From contig JAFGKO010000029.1 in the NCBI GenBank assembly GCA_016928525.1, positions 1 to 5,047 on the forward strand: DNA of 5,047 bases. Direction: 5' to 3'. How positions within the stretch are numbered: position 1 is the stretch's first letter; each line of letters opens with the position of its first letter. This DNA comes from Anaerolineales bacterium. GTDB lineage: Bacteria > Chloroflexota > Anaerolineae > Anaerolineales > Villigracilaceae. This document shows, piece after piece, positions 1 through 4,942 of this stretch. The notes beneath the pieces are model-generated. The model saw only the letters and a list, made by a program, of their open reading frames with translations. It ran no database searches and had not been told where the DNA came from. Made by a program: the position numbers and the translations under genes.

Positions 1-366
1 AACCGGGATGTCCGTGCCTTGAAGCGCCCGCACAGCATCTGCCACTCGGTTCGGGTAAACGCAGACGGCGCCGACGGTGATCTTCTCGCCATCCAGCCCC
101 AGTCTTGCCAGCATGTCCGGACGGATAGGTTGGCGGGCTTTGGCGCACAGGCGTTTGACGCGTCCGGGCGTATCGTCGCCGGCCAGGGTGGTCAGGTCGA
201 TACAGGTCACGGCGCGCAGAAGCCAGGCCGCCTGCCAGTCCTTTTTGACGGTGCGGCGTGTGGTCAGCGTAGCCGCCCGCCGCTCGACTGCGCTCTTGTT
301 GATATGCGCTCCCGCGACCCAGTCCAGGTCGAGGGGCATGCCGGGGTTACGAGTGTTGGTAGTCAT
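1..366 (-). CDS. deoC: Deoxyribose-phosphate aldolase, N-terminal 122 residues (3' end beyond window)
   Basis: DeoC cleaves 2-deoxy-D-ribose 5-phosphate to glyceraldehyde 3-phosphate and acetaldehyde in the cytoplasm, the last step of deoxynucleoside catabolism. The reverse-strand reading begins MTTNTRNPGMPLDLDWVAG and continues with RTVKKDWQAAWLL (about residues 37-49), then CIDLTTLAGDDTPGRVKRLC and GAVCVYPNRVADAVRAL near the window edge. These blocks match the long DERA form (the human enzyme has RTVKKEWQAAWLL and IDLTTLSGDDT) rather than the shorter E. coli form, so the full protein is probably about 320 residues. The catalytic Schiff-base lysine lies in the missing part. The start at 366 is supported by GGAG (377-380) 10 nt upstream. 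It lies 28 bp downstream of hicA on the same strand and may share its transcript. G+C is near 60%, clearly higher than in hicBA. Confidence 0.93.
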   Translation of the reverse strand, partial: MTTNTRNPGMPLDLDWVAGAHINKSAVERRAATLTTRRTVKKDWQAAWLLRAVTCIDLTTLAGDDTPGRVKRLCAKARQPIRPDMLARLGLDGEKITVGAVCVYPNRVADAVRALQGTDIPV

Positions 367-394
367 GGAATGGCATCTCCATTTGTCTGCTTCA

Positions 395-613
395 TTAAAT
401 CTCTTCCCAGTACTTACGGCTAATGTCTGCCTGTTTGAGAATCCGTGCAAGCAAATCTTTGCTGATCTCACTTTGGTGTGGATTGGGAAGAACTAGCCGC
501 AATTCCCCCTTAACTAAAAATTCGTGTTTTCCACCAGCAAAGGGACCTTCAAACCCTGCTTTTTTCAGGTTTTTTATCAAGTCTTTGCGCTTGATGGGGC
601 CAAAGGTTGGCAT
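395..613 (-). CDS. hicA: HicA family toxin (YcfA-like mRNA interferase)
   Basis: This is a 72-residue toxin of the HicA/YcfA family, a small double-stranded-RNA-binding-like fold that cleaves mRNA and is neutralised by HicB. The sequence shows the family pattern: a start helix KRKDLIKNLKKAGF (residues 8-21), then GGKHEFLVKG with the expected catalytic histidine at His30, the strand LRLVLPNPH (38-46) and a C-terminal helix SKDLLARILKQADIS (51-65). Length is normal for the family. The ATG is 2 nt after the hicB stop (TAA-AC-ATG) with no strong Shine-Dalgarno sequence of its own, so translational coupling to hicB is likely. The gene ends in tandem stops TAA TGA. The order antitoxin first, toxin second is one of the two orders known for hic loci. 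All key residues are visible, so it looks intact. Confidence 0.93.
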   Translation of the reverse strand: MPTFGPIKRKDLIKNLKKAGFEGPFAGGKHEFLVKGELRLVLPNPHQSEISKDLLARILKQADISRKYWEEI

Positions 614-615
614 GT

Positions 616-852
616 TTATGCTTCAGTCGGAAGTAGTTGTATGCCAGCTACGACGGGTAGTTTGTGACCCATGCGCAAGCCAAGGATCAACCAATCTTCA
701 AGCGCACCCTGTAATTCTTCGCGACATGTTTCGAGATTTTCTGCCTGCGCCCAAACTCCTTGAAAACCGGGGATTTCACCGTAGTATTGACCGTCTTCGA
801 GGATTTCGTATTTCGCCAGTCGCATAGCATTTTGAATATAAGTAATTAGCAT
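616..852 (-). CDS. hicB: HicB family antitoxin (short form, no evident DNA-binding domain)
   Basis: This 78-residue protein is the partner antitoxin of HicA. It has the partial RNase H-like HicB fold: YEILEDGQYYGEIPGFQGVWAQ (about residues 15-36) followed by the helix LETCREELQGALEDWLILGL (40-59). It binds and blocks HicA. The start at 852 is preferred over an internal Met10 because GAGG lies 6 nt upstream, and because the segment MLITYIQNAMRLAKYEIL resembles the usual N-terminus of this HicB subgroup. Many HicB proteins carry a C-terminal ribbon-helix-helix or HTH domain that represses the operon. Here the protein stops after LPVVAGIQLLPTEA and has no room for one, so autoregulation would need another mechanism. 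It is the first gene of the hicBA unit, divergent from the kinase operon. Confidence 0.92.
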   Translation of the reverse strand: MLITYIQNAMRLAKYEILEDGQYYGEIPGFQGVWAQAENLETCREELQGALEDWLILGLRMGHKLPVVAGIQLLPTEA

Positions 853-858
853 TCTTTA

Positions 859-862
859 CCTC
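859..862 (-). promoter_or_regulatory. Ribosome binding site that fixes the hicB start
   Basis: Read on the minus strand, AGAGG followed by a 6-nt spacer TAAAGA precedes the ATG at 852-850. This spacing is optimal and favours Met1 over the in-frame Met10 of hicB, which has no comparable site. Confidence 0.65.
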
Positions 863-869
863 TATGCTT

Positions 870-875
870 ATTATA
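870..875 (-). promoter_or_regulatory. Candidate -10 box for the hicBA(-deoC) promoter
   Basis: On the minus strand 875-870 reads TATAAT, a perfect -10 hexamer, with a predicted transcription start near 863, giving a very short leader before the hicB ribosome binding site. The -35 position (TGTAAG at 17-bp spacing, 898-893) matches the consensus poorly and there is no extended -10 TG. The hexamer TAAGCA occurs on the minus strand both immediately after the -10 (870-865, sharing one base with it) and upstream (886-881), a 16-bp-spaced direct repeat that could be an operator. The promoter call is inference from sequence alone. Confidence 0.4.
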
Positions 876-888
876 TAGCCTGCTTAAA

Positions 889-917
889 TTGTCTTACATT
901 TTCTTTTACTATATCAT
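889..917 (+). promoter_or_regulatory. Candidate sigma-70-type promoter for the kinase/HD-GYP operon
   Basis: TTGTCT (889-894), a 17-bp spacer and TATCAT (912-917) give a reasonable vegetative promoter (4/6 and 5/6 to consensus) with transcription expected to start near 924, about 60 nt before the kinase start codon. It is back to back with the hicBA -10 box on the other strand, so the two transcription units share a compact divergent control region. A perfect TATAAT at 950-955 is an alternative, but no -35 hexamer is seen at 16-18 bp from it. Confidence 0.4.
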
Positions 918-973
918 ATTGCGCATAGAGAGGGAATAAGGTAAAAATATATAATTAGTGTATCGAACACCTT

Positions 974-978
974 GGAGG
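974..978 (+). promoter_or_regulatory. Shine-Dalgarno sequence that decides the kinase start
   Basis: GGAGG followed by the 5-nt spacer CGATT precedes ATG at 984. A TTG four codons upstream (972) is in frame, but it overlaps this ribosome binding site and has no site of its own, so the ATG at 984 is the start chosen here. Confidence 0.8.
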
Positions 979-983
979 CGATT

Positions 984-2318
984 ATGGCCAAGATCAAATA
1001 CGTTATCAAACGAAATGGAGCCACGGTTCCGTTTTCGAAAGACCGGATCACCAATGCGATTTATCGCGCTGCGGTTTCGGTCGGAGGCAGGGATAAAAAG
1101 ATTGCCGAAGGCTTAAGTAAACAAGTAGTGGAAATCCTGGAGACCCAATACAAACCCAACCAATATCCAACCGTCGAGGAAATCCAGGACATTGTCGAAA
1201 AGGTTCTGATCGAGAACGGACATGCAAAGGTTTCGAAGGCCTACATCCTTTACCGGGAGGAACGCACCCGGCGAAGGAAAAAAGAGATGTCGCGGTTCGA
1301 ACAGCATACGGAGTACATTCCCTGGAGAAAGATTTGGGGTGTATTGGATTGGGCAGTAGAGCACGAAGTCAATACGGTAGCAAAGCTAAACCAAAGGGTC
1401 CGAAACGGGGAATTTCCAGAGATCGTCAAGGAGTCGGAAGAGGCATACGAGCAGGACATCCAGTCAGTATCAGGGTTGATCGAAGAGAGAAAAGAGGTTG
1501 TCAAACTTGTAATCATCGCCGGTCCCTCATCTTCCGGGAAGACTACTACAACACAAAAGATCGCCCACAAACTTGGGCAGCAAGGCTTACGTTTTGTGGA
1601 GTTGAATCTAGACAACTATTATTTCGATTTGGAATTGCATCCGAAAGATGAATTTGGAGATTACGACTTCGAGACCCCCCAGGCGCTTGACATCGAGTTG
1701 ATCAACCAGCACCTGCACCAACTGCTGTCTGGGAATGAAGTGTTATTGCCCTACTATGATTTCAAGACCGGCAAGAACTACCCGGACCAGACGCCGATGA
1801 AACTGAGCGAGGGCGATATTATTCTCATCGACAGCCTGTATGGGTTATATCCACCTCTTACGGATGGTATCGCCGACAATAAAATAAACCTCTATATCGA
1901 ACCGTTAATGCAGGTGAAAGATGAAGCTGACAACTACGTGCGCTGGACAGATATCCGGCTTATGCGCAGGATGCTGCGAGACGCCACTCATCGCGCTTAT
2001 GATTACGAGAAAACGCTGACCCACTGGCACTACGTCAGGTCGGCTGAGATGAAAAATATCATTCCATACTCGGGCACGGCTGATTTTGTGATCAACAGTG
2101 CGATGCCGTATGAATTGCCGCTATACAAGTCGAAACTGTTCGACAATTTTATTGTGTGGGTGGGACGATATAAAGATGATCCCCTGCGTCAGGATGCGTT
2201 TATGAGAGCATCACGAGTTCATAAGTTACTAGAAGCCATTACTCCCGAATCTGATGACACGGTTGTTCCGAAAAGCTCTGTCATTCGGGAATTTATTGGG
2301 GGATTGGAAATAGAATAA
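984..2318 (+). CDS. ATP-cone / uridine kinase-like P-loop nucleoside kinase fusion
   Basis: This 444-residue cytoplasmic protein has two recognisable parts. Residues about 4-93 form an ATP-cone, the nucleotide-sensing domain of ribonucleotide reductases and NrdR: VIKRNGATVPFSKDRITNAI at the start, then TVEEIQDIVEKVLIENGH and VSKAYILYREERTRRR. After a charged linker (about 94-172) comes a uridine kinase/phosphoribulokinase-type domain with Walker A GPSSSGKTT (180-188), LDNYY (209-213), DYDFETPQALD (226-236), PYYDFKTG (256-263) and a Walker-B-like strand IILIDSLYG (279-287). The block WTDIRLMRRMLRDATHRAYD (321-340), with RSAEMKNIIPY following, is typical of long uridine-kinase-related proteins. 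The natural substrate cannot be told from sequence; a nucleoside is the default inference, with the ATP-cone perhaps sensing ATP/dATP. The HD-GYP gene follows after 19 bp in a probable operon. Fold assignment is confident, substrate is not. Confidence 0.88.
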   Translation: MAKIKYVIKRNGATVPFSKDRITNAIYRAAVSVGGRDKKIAEGLSKQVVEILETQYKPNQYPTVEEIQDIVEKVLIENGHAKVSKAYILYREERTRRRKKEMSRFEQHTEYIPWRKIWGVLDWAVEHEVNTVAKLNQRVRNGEFPEIVKESEEAYEQDIQSVSGLIEERKEVVKLVIIAGPSSSGKTTTTQKIAHKLGQQGLRFVELNLDNYYFDLELHPKDEFGDYDFETPQALDIELINQHLHQLLSGNEVLLPYYDFKTGKNYPDQTPMKLSEGDIILIDSLYGLYPPLTDGIADNKINLYIEPLMQVKDEADNYVRWTDIRLMRRMLRDATHRAYDYEKTLTHWHYVRSAEMKNIIPYSGTADFVINSAMPYELPLYKSKLFDNFIVWVGRYKDDPLRQDAFMRASRVHKLLEAITPESDDTVVPKSSVIREFIGGLEIE

Positions 2319-2337
2319 TCGGGAACGGAGGTGGAGG

Positions 2338-3552
2338 ATGCAAGTCGATCTGTGGCAACTGGTGTACACATTATCCGATGCATTGGACCTGGTTGGCGTG
2401 GATGACCGCTACCACGGCAAGCGGGTGGCCGTCATGGCTGTCACTGTCGGGGGTGAATTGGGTTGGGATCGTCCTGCATTGGAGATGCTCTTCTTCGGGG
2501 GGATATTGCATGATAGCGGCGTCTCCTCGACCAGAGTACACAAACAACTGGTGACCGAATTGGATTGGTCTGGAGCAGACGAGCATTGTCAACGTGGGGA
2601 AGAATTACTATCCAATTTCAACCCGCTGGCGTACCTAGCACCATTGGTGCGCTATCACCACACGCACTGGAATGACCTGATCCAAAAAGACCTTGCAGAG
2701 CAAACAGCCTTGCTAAGTAACTTGATCTACCTGGTTGACCGTGTGGACGCGCTGGCAAGCCAGCACTACGGACAAGACTTGCTGCTGGCGCGGAACCGTA
2801 TCCGCGCGACGGTTGGCCGTTACCGGGACACTTTCTTTGCCCCGGAATTGGTGGAAGCCTTTCTATCTGCTTCGATCAAAGAAGCTTTCTGGCTGGGTCT
2901 GGAGCCGAATCATATTAAAGAAAGTGCGATGGTCTGGATGCCGCAGCCATCCCTGACGAAGTTGGAGAGCGCGGATATCCGGCAACTGGCGCAGATCTTT
3001 GCCACCATCGTGGATGCGAAAAGCCCGTTCACGGCGGAACATTCCATGGGCGTGGCGCAGTTATCCCGTTGGCTGGCGGAGTGCGCACAACTCCCGCCGG
3101 ATACTCAGGATCAGTTGGAAATCGCCGGGATGTTGCATGATATTGGCAAGTTGGTGGTCCCGGATGAGATCCTGGACAAACCGGGCGAGTTGGACGGCAC
3201 TGAAATGGCTGTCATCCGGCAGCATAGCTTCGAGACCTATCAAATCTTGAAGCAGGTGCGCGGGTTCGAAGAGATTTCCGGGTGGGCCGCTTATCACCAC
3301 GAAGCCTTGAACGGGCGCGGTTATCCTTTCCACCTTGGCGAAGATGACCTTAGCATTGAAGCGCGCATCGTGGCCGCCTCGGACGTGTTCCAGGCCATGG
3401 CCCAGAAACGACCCTATCGCCCGTCCCTTTCGCCCAAGAAAATTTTGAGAAAGATGAAATATCGAGTTAGAACCGGGCGCCTGGATGAGGAACTGGTCGG
3501 GCTGGTCGAAAACAATCTGGATGCCTGCTGGCAGGCGGCGACGGTTGTGTAA
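2338..3552 (+). CDS. Tandem HD-domain protein with C-terminal HD-GYP (probable cyclic-di-GMP phosphodiesterase)
   Basis: This is a 404-residue soluble protein with no signal peptide, membrane segment or receiver domain. The C-terminal half (about 212-385) has the full HD-GYP set: His235, LHDIGK with His267-Asp268, His296, the signature YHHEALNGRGYP (319-330) and Asp349 in ASDVFQAM followed by RPYR. Such domains hydrolyse cyclic-di-GMP to pGpG or GMP using a metal centre. The N-terminal half (about 5-195) is a second HD domain that keeps matching metal ligands (His26, His58-Asp59, His83, His107-His108, Asp134) but reads LHDSGVSS instead of HDIGK and YHHTHWND instead of the GYP signature. It is therefore a diverged duplicate with an unknown, perhaps sensory, role. 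The start is backed by GGAGGTGG 3-10 nt upstream. It is probably co-transcribed with the kinase, whose stop is 19 bp away. Confidence 0.9.
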   Translation: MQVDLWQLVYTLSDALDLVGVDDRYHGKRVAVMAVTVGGELGWDRPALEMLFFGGILHDSGVSSTRVHKQLVTELDWSGADEHCQRGEELLSNFNPLAYLAPLVRYHHTHWNDLIQKDLAEQTALLSNLIYLVDRVDALASQHYGQDLLLARNRIRATVGRYRDTFFAPELVEAFLSASIKEAFWLGLEPNHIKESAMVWMPQPSLTKLESADIRQLAQIFATIVDAKSPFTAEHSMGVAQLSRWLAECAQLPPDTQDQLEIAGMLHDIGKLVVPDEILDKPGELDGTEMAVIRQHSFETYQILKQVRGFEEISGWAAYHHEALNGRGYPFHLGEDDLSIEARIVAASDVFQAMAQKRPYRPSLSPKKILRKMKYRVRTGRLDEELVGLVENNLDACWQAATVV

Positions 3553-3617
3553 ATATTTGGGAACCAAAATTCCATTGCAACCGCCGCACGGCACCGCAGA
3601 TGAAGACGTGCCCCAGG

Positions 3618-3645
3618 CGGAAGAAGTCCGTGCCGTAGGCGGCAT
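3618..3645 (+). repeat. 28-bp direct repeat, copy A
   Basis: The sequence begins CGGAAGAAGTCCG and ends GGCGGCAT; it is 25/28 identical to 4731-4758 in the same orientation, with substitutions at repeat positions 14, 17 and 20. It lies 3 bp beyond the stop codon of the lipoprotein gene, in the 96-bp spacer between two convergent genes. Similarity fades beyond position 28. It probably belongs to a dispersed intergenic repeat family, which is inference. Confidence 0.7.
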
Positions 3646-3654
3646 TTCCTACGG
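3633..3654. other. Hairpin overlapping the lipoprotein stop codon, between convergent genes
   Basis: CCGTAGG (3633-3639) and CCTACGG (3648-3654) form a perfect 7-bp stem with an 8-nt loop. Because it lies between the 3' ends of the HD-GYP gene and the lipoprotein gene it could protect or terminate transcripts from either side. No T-run follows on either strand, so it is not a standard intrinsic terminator. The right arm contains the lipoprotein stop codon and the left arm lies inside repeat copy A. Confidence 0.4.
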
Positions 3655-4689
3655 TGAAAATGTCTCATTTAGATTTTGAATAACTCGATCAGCATCTGGT
3701 TCCAAGCAGGCGTGAATGTTTGGCTCTGTATTTGGAAATACGATGGTCTGTCCTAAAGTAGGACCATCCTCCGTGATTACTTGCAGGTGAAGGGATTGAA
3801 AGTTACACGATTCCGGTTGAACCATAATGACAGCCGCGGTGAGATCGAAAATCTCAACTGCCTTCATTCCATACTGATCGAACATAATGTCGTAGAGGTC
3901 TGCAGCCATCTTCGCTTTCTCATCCCCCTGGTGCCAGGGACGGATATCTTTCTGCCGTAGCATCACTTTATTCGTGGCGTCCAGCGGTATCATATACAGT
4001 TCCAGGCCAGACTCGAATACTTCTTTTGCGGCTTGTGGGTCGGCGATGATATTCCATTCTGCCACTTGGTTATTGGAGTCAGGTATCAGGCCGGTGATGT
4101 TGCCAGGAACATCCACCGCGCCACCCATAAAGTAGACCGCCGAAATGTTATTTTTAATCGCCGAATCGAGCCGCAGAGCCTGCGCAAGATTAGTAAAAGG
4201 CCCACTTACAAAAATGGTTACAGGTTCGGATGCCCGATTGATCATTGAAACCATCAATTGAGGTGCATCCTGGAACGTATAAGTTTTGTTAGTGTTTGGT
4301 AAAGGATAATCCCAGAAGTTGTCGCTTAATTGACGTAGCCAATCTGGGAACGGAGTGCCTCCAGCCAAAGGCATATCTTGTCCTGCGCCAAGAGGAATAT
4401 CGTCAATTCCCAGATTGTCGAGTACACGCCCTACGTGCTGGATGTACAATTTTGGGTGCGCTTCCCCATAGGATATGTTTATGGCCTGAATGGATATATG
4501 TGGATAACTTAGTAAGTAAAGAAGCGCTCCCATCCCATCCCGACTACCATCATCGTCATAGAGTAGAAGCATCTTTTTGGGTAACGATGTGGGTGTCCCT
4601 GTGGGCGTGGTCCCAGGCGCACCGCAGCCTGTGACCAACAACATGAGAAATACTAGACGGATGATTGACAGCAATTTTCTATGATCCAT
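3649..4689 (-). CDS. Nucleoside hydrolase-like lipoprotein (IunH superfamily, variant active site)
   Basis: This 346-residue protein has a lipoprotein signal peptide (KLLSIIRLVFLMLL then lipobox LVTGC, lipidated Cys22) and a Thr/Pro-rich linker to about residue 37, so it should be anchored outside the cytoplasmic membrane. The rest follows the inosine-uridine nucleoside N-ribohydrolase pattern: YDDDGSRDGMGAL (44-55) in place of DTDPGIDDALAL, VSGPFTNLAQAL (161-172), YFMGGAV (186-192), AEWNIIADPQAAKEVF (210-225), PLDATN (235-240) and FDLTAAVIMVQPE (281-293). Intact enzymes split nucleosides into base and ribose at a calcium centre. Here the second Asp of the DD pair aligns with Gly52 and the His of the HDPLA motif with Phe281, so activity may differ or be lost. 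Glu211, Asn213 and Asp282 remain. Start codon has a weak GGA site 7-8 nt upstream. It faces the HD-GYP gene. Confidence 0.85.
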   Translation of the reverse strand: MDHRKLLSIIRLVFLMLLVTGCGAPGTTPTGTPTSLPKKMLLLYDDDGSRDGMGALLYLLSYPHISIQAINISYGEAHPKLYIQHVGRVLDNLGIDDIPLGAGQDMPLAGGTPFPDWLRQLSDNFWDYPLPNTNKTYTFQDAPQLMVSMINRASEPVTIFVSGPFTNLAQALRLDSAIKNNISAVYFMGGAVDVPGNITGLIPDSNNQVAEWNIIADPQAAKEVFESGLELYMIPLDATNKVMLRQKDIRPWHQGDEKAKMAADLYDIMFDQYGMKAVEIFDLTAAVIMVQPESCNFQSLHLQVITEDGPTLGQTIVFPNTEPNIHACLEPDADRVIQNLNETFSP

Positions 4690-4706
4690 TTCAATTTCCG
4701 TTCTCT

Positions 4707-4726
4707 ATTACACAGTACTCTGTAAT
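4707..4726. promoter_or_regulatory. 20-bp palindrome, candidate operator for the lipoprotein gene
   Basis: ATTACACAGT and ACTCTGTAAT form a dyad in which 9 of 10 base pairs are symmetric (only 4713/4720, both C, break it). Its inner edge is 17 bp from the lipoprotein start codon. The minus strand contains TGTAAT at 4712-4707, a possible -10 box inside the palindrome, though no good -35 is seen. Compact symmetric sites of this size are typical targets of dimeric repressors; no regulator gene is present in the window. Confidence 0.45.
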
Positions 4727-4730
4727 TTGT

Positions 4731-4758
4731 CGGAAGAAGTCCGCGCAGTGGGCGGCAT
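4731..4758 (+). repeat. 28-bp direct repeat, copy B
   Basis: This is the second copy of the CGGAAGAAGTCCG...GGCGGCAT sequence, 1,113 bp from copy A and in the same orientation. It lies 41 bp upstream of the lipoprotein start codon, just outside the palindrome at 4707-4726. Together the copies bracket the lipoprotein gene and its presumed promoter. Confidence 0.7.
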
Positions 4759-4785
4759 CGCCGTTGGGAGCAGTTTGGAAAACCG

Positions 4786-4878
4786 GCCACGAATTTCACC
4801 CCGGCCTAGCCCACCGGGACAGGCAAATTGACACGAATTTTTCTTTTCCTTTTCGTGAAAATTCGTGTCATTCGTGGC
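4786..4878. repeat. Nested inverted repeat of CACGAAT units, left arm interrupted
   Basis: An inner perfect 13-bp inverted repeat (TGACACGAATTTT, 4829-4841, with AAAATTCGTGTCA, 4858-4870) encloses a 16-nt loop. An outer 9-bp repeat, GCCACGAAT (4786-4794) with ATTCGTGGC (4870-4878), follows the inner arm with one shared base on the right, but on the left the two arms are separated by 34 bp of G+C-rich sequence. The stem is A+T-rich and lacks a following T-run, so it does not look like a terminator. It fills most of the spacer between the WD40 gene and the lipoprotein gene and resembles a small dispersed palindromic element. Confidence 0.6.
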
Positions 4879-4942
4879 GAAAAATTGTGAATTGCTCTTC
4901 AGCGGGAGACTACCAGCAGTTTAGATGCGAAATTATCATTTT

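Noticed and set aside
19..496. Two overlapping plus-strand open frames of 134 and 139 residues.
   Set aside because: They are antisense to deoC, whose reverse-strand reading gives an unmistakable aldolase sequence.
950..955. Perfect TATAAT on the plus strand as the kinase promoter.
   Set aside because: No -35-like hexamer lies 16-18 bp upstream (AGAGAG there). It is kept only as an alternative to the 889-917 promoter.
958..970. GTGT-ATCGA-ACAC dyad upstream of the kinase ribosome binding site as an operator.
   Set aside because: The arms are 4 bp only and do not extend; chance is a sufficient explanation.
972..986. TTG at 972 as an upstream start for the kinase, adding four residues.
   Set aside because: The TTG overlaps the GGAGG that serves the ATG at 984, and no ribosome binding site precedes it. 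The ATP-cone begins directly after the ATG start.
3556..3568. Hairpin TTTGG-GAA-CCAAA just after the HD-GYP stop as a terminator.
   Set aside because: The stem is only 5 bp and A/T-heavy, with no T-run after it; not enough to call.
3061..3645. A 194-residue open frame on the minus strand.
   Set aside because: It lies almost wholly opposite the HD-GYP coding region, has no family-like motifs, and its composition follows the complementary gene; it is a shadow frame.
3485..3679. Short plus-strand frame covering repeat copy A, whose translation (EEVRAVGGI) is kept in copy B.
   Set aside because: It starts inside the HD-GYP gene in another frame, and the peptide similarity simply follows from the 28-bp nucleotide repeat. 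There is no ribosome binding site or family resemblance.
4829..4870. The 13-bp inverted repeat as an intrinsic terminator of the WD40 gene.
   Set aside because: The stem is A+T-rich and no T-run follows on the minus strand; the additional outer arms point to a repeat element instead.
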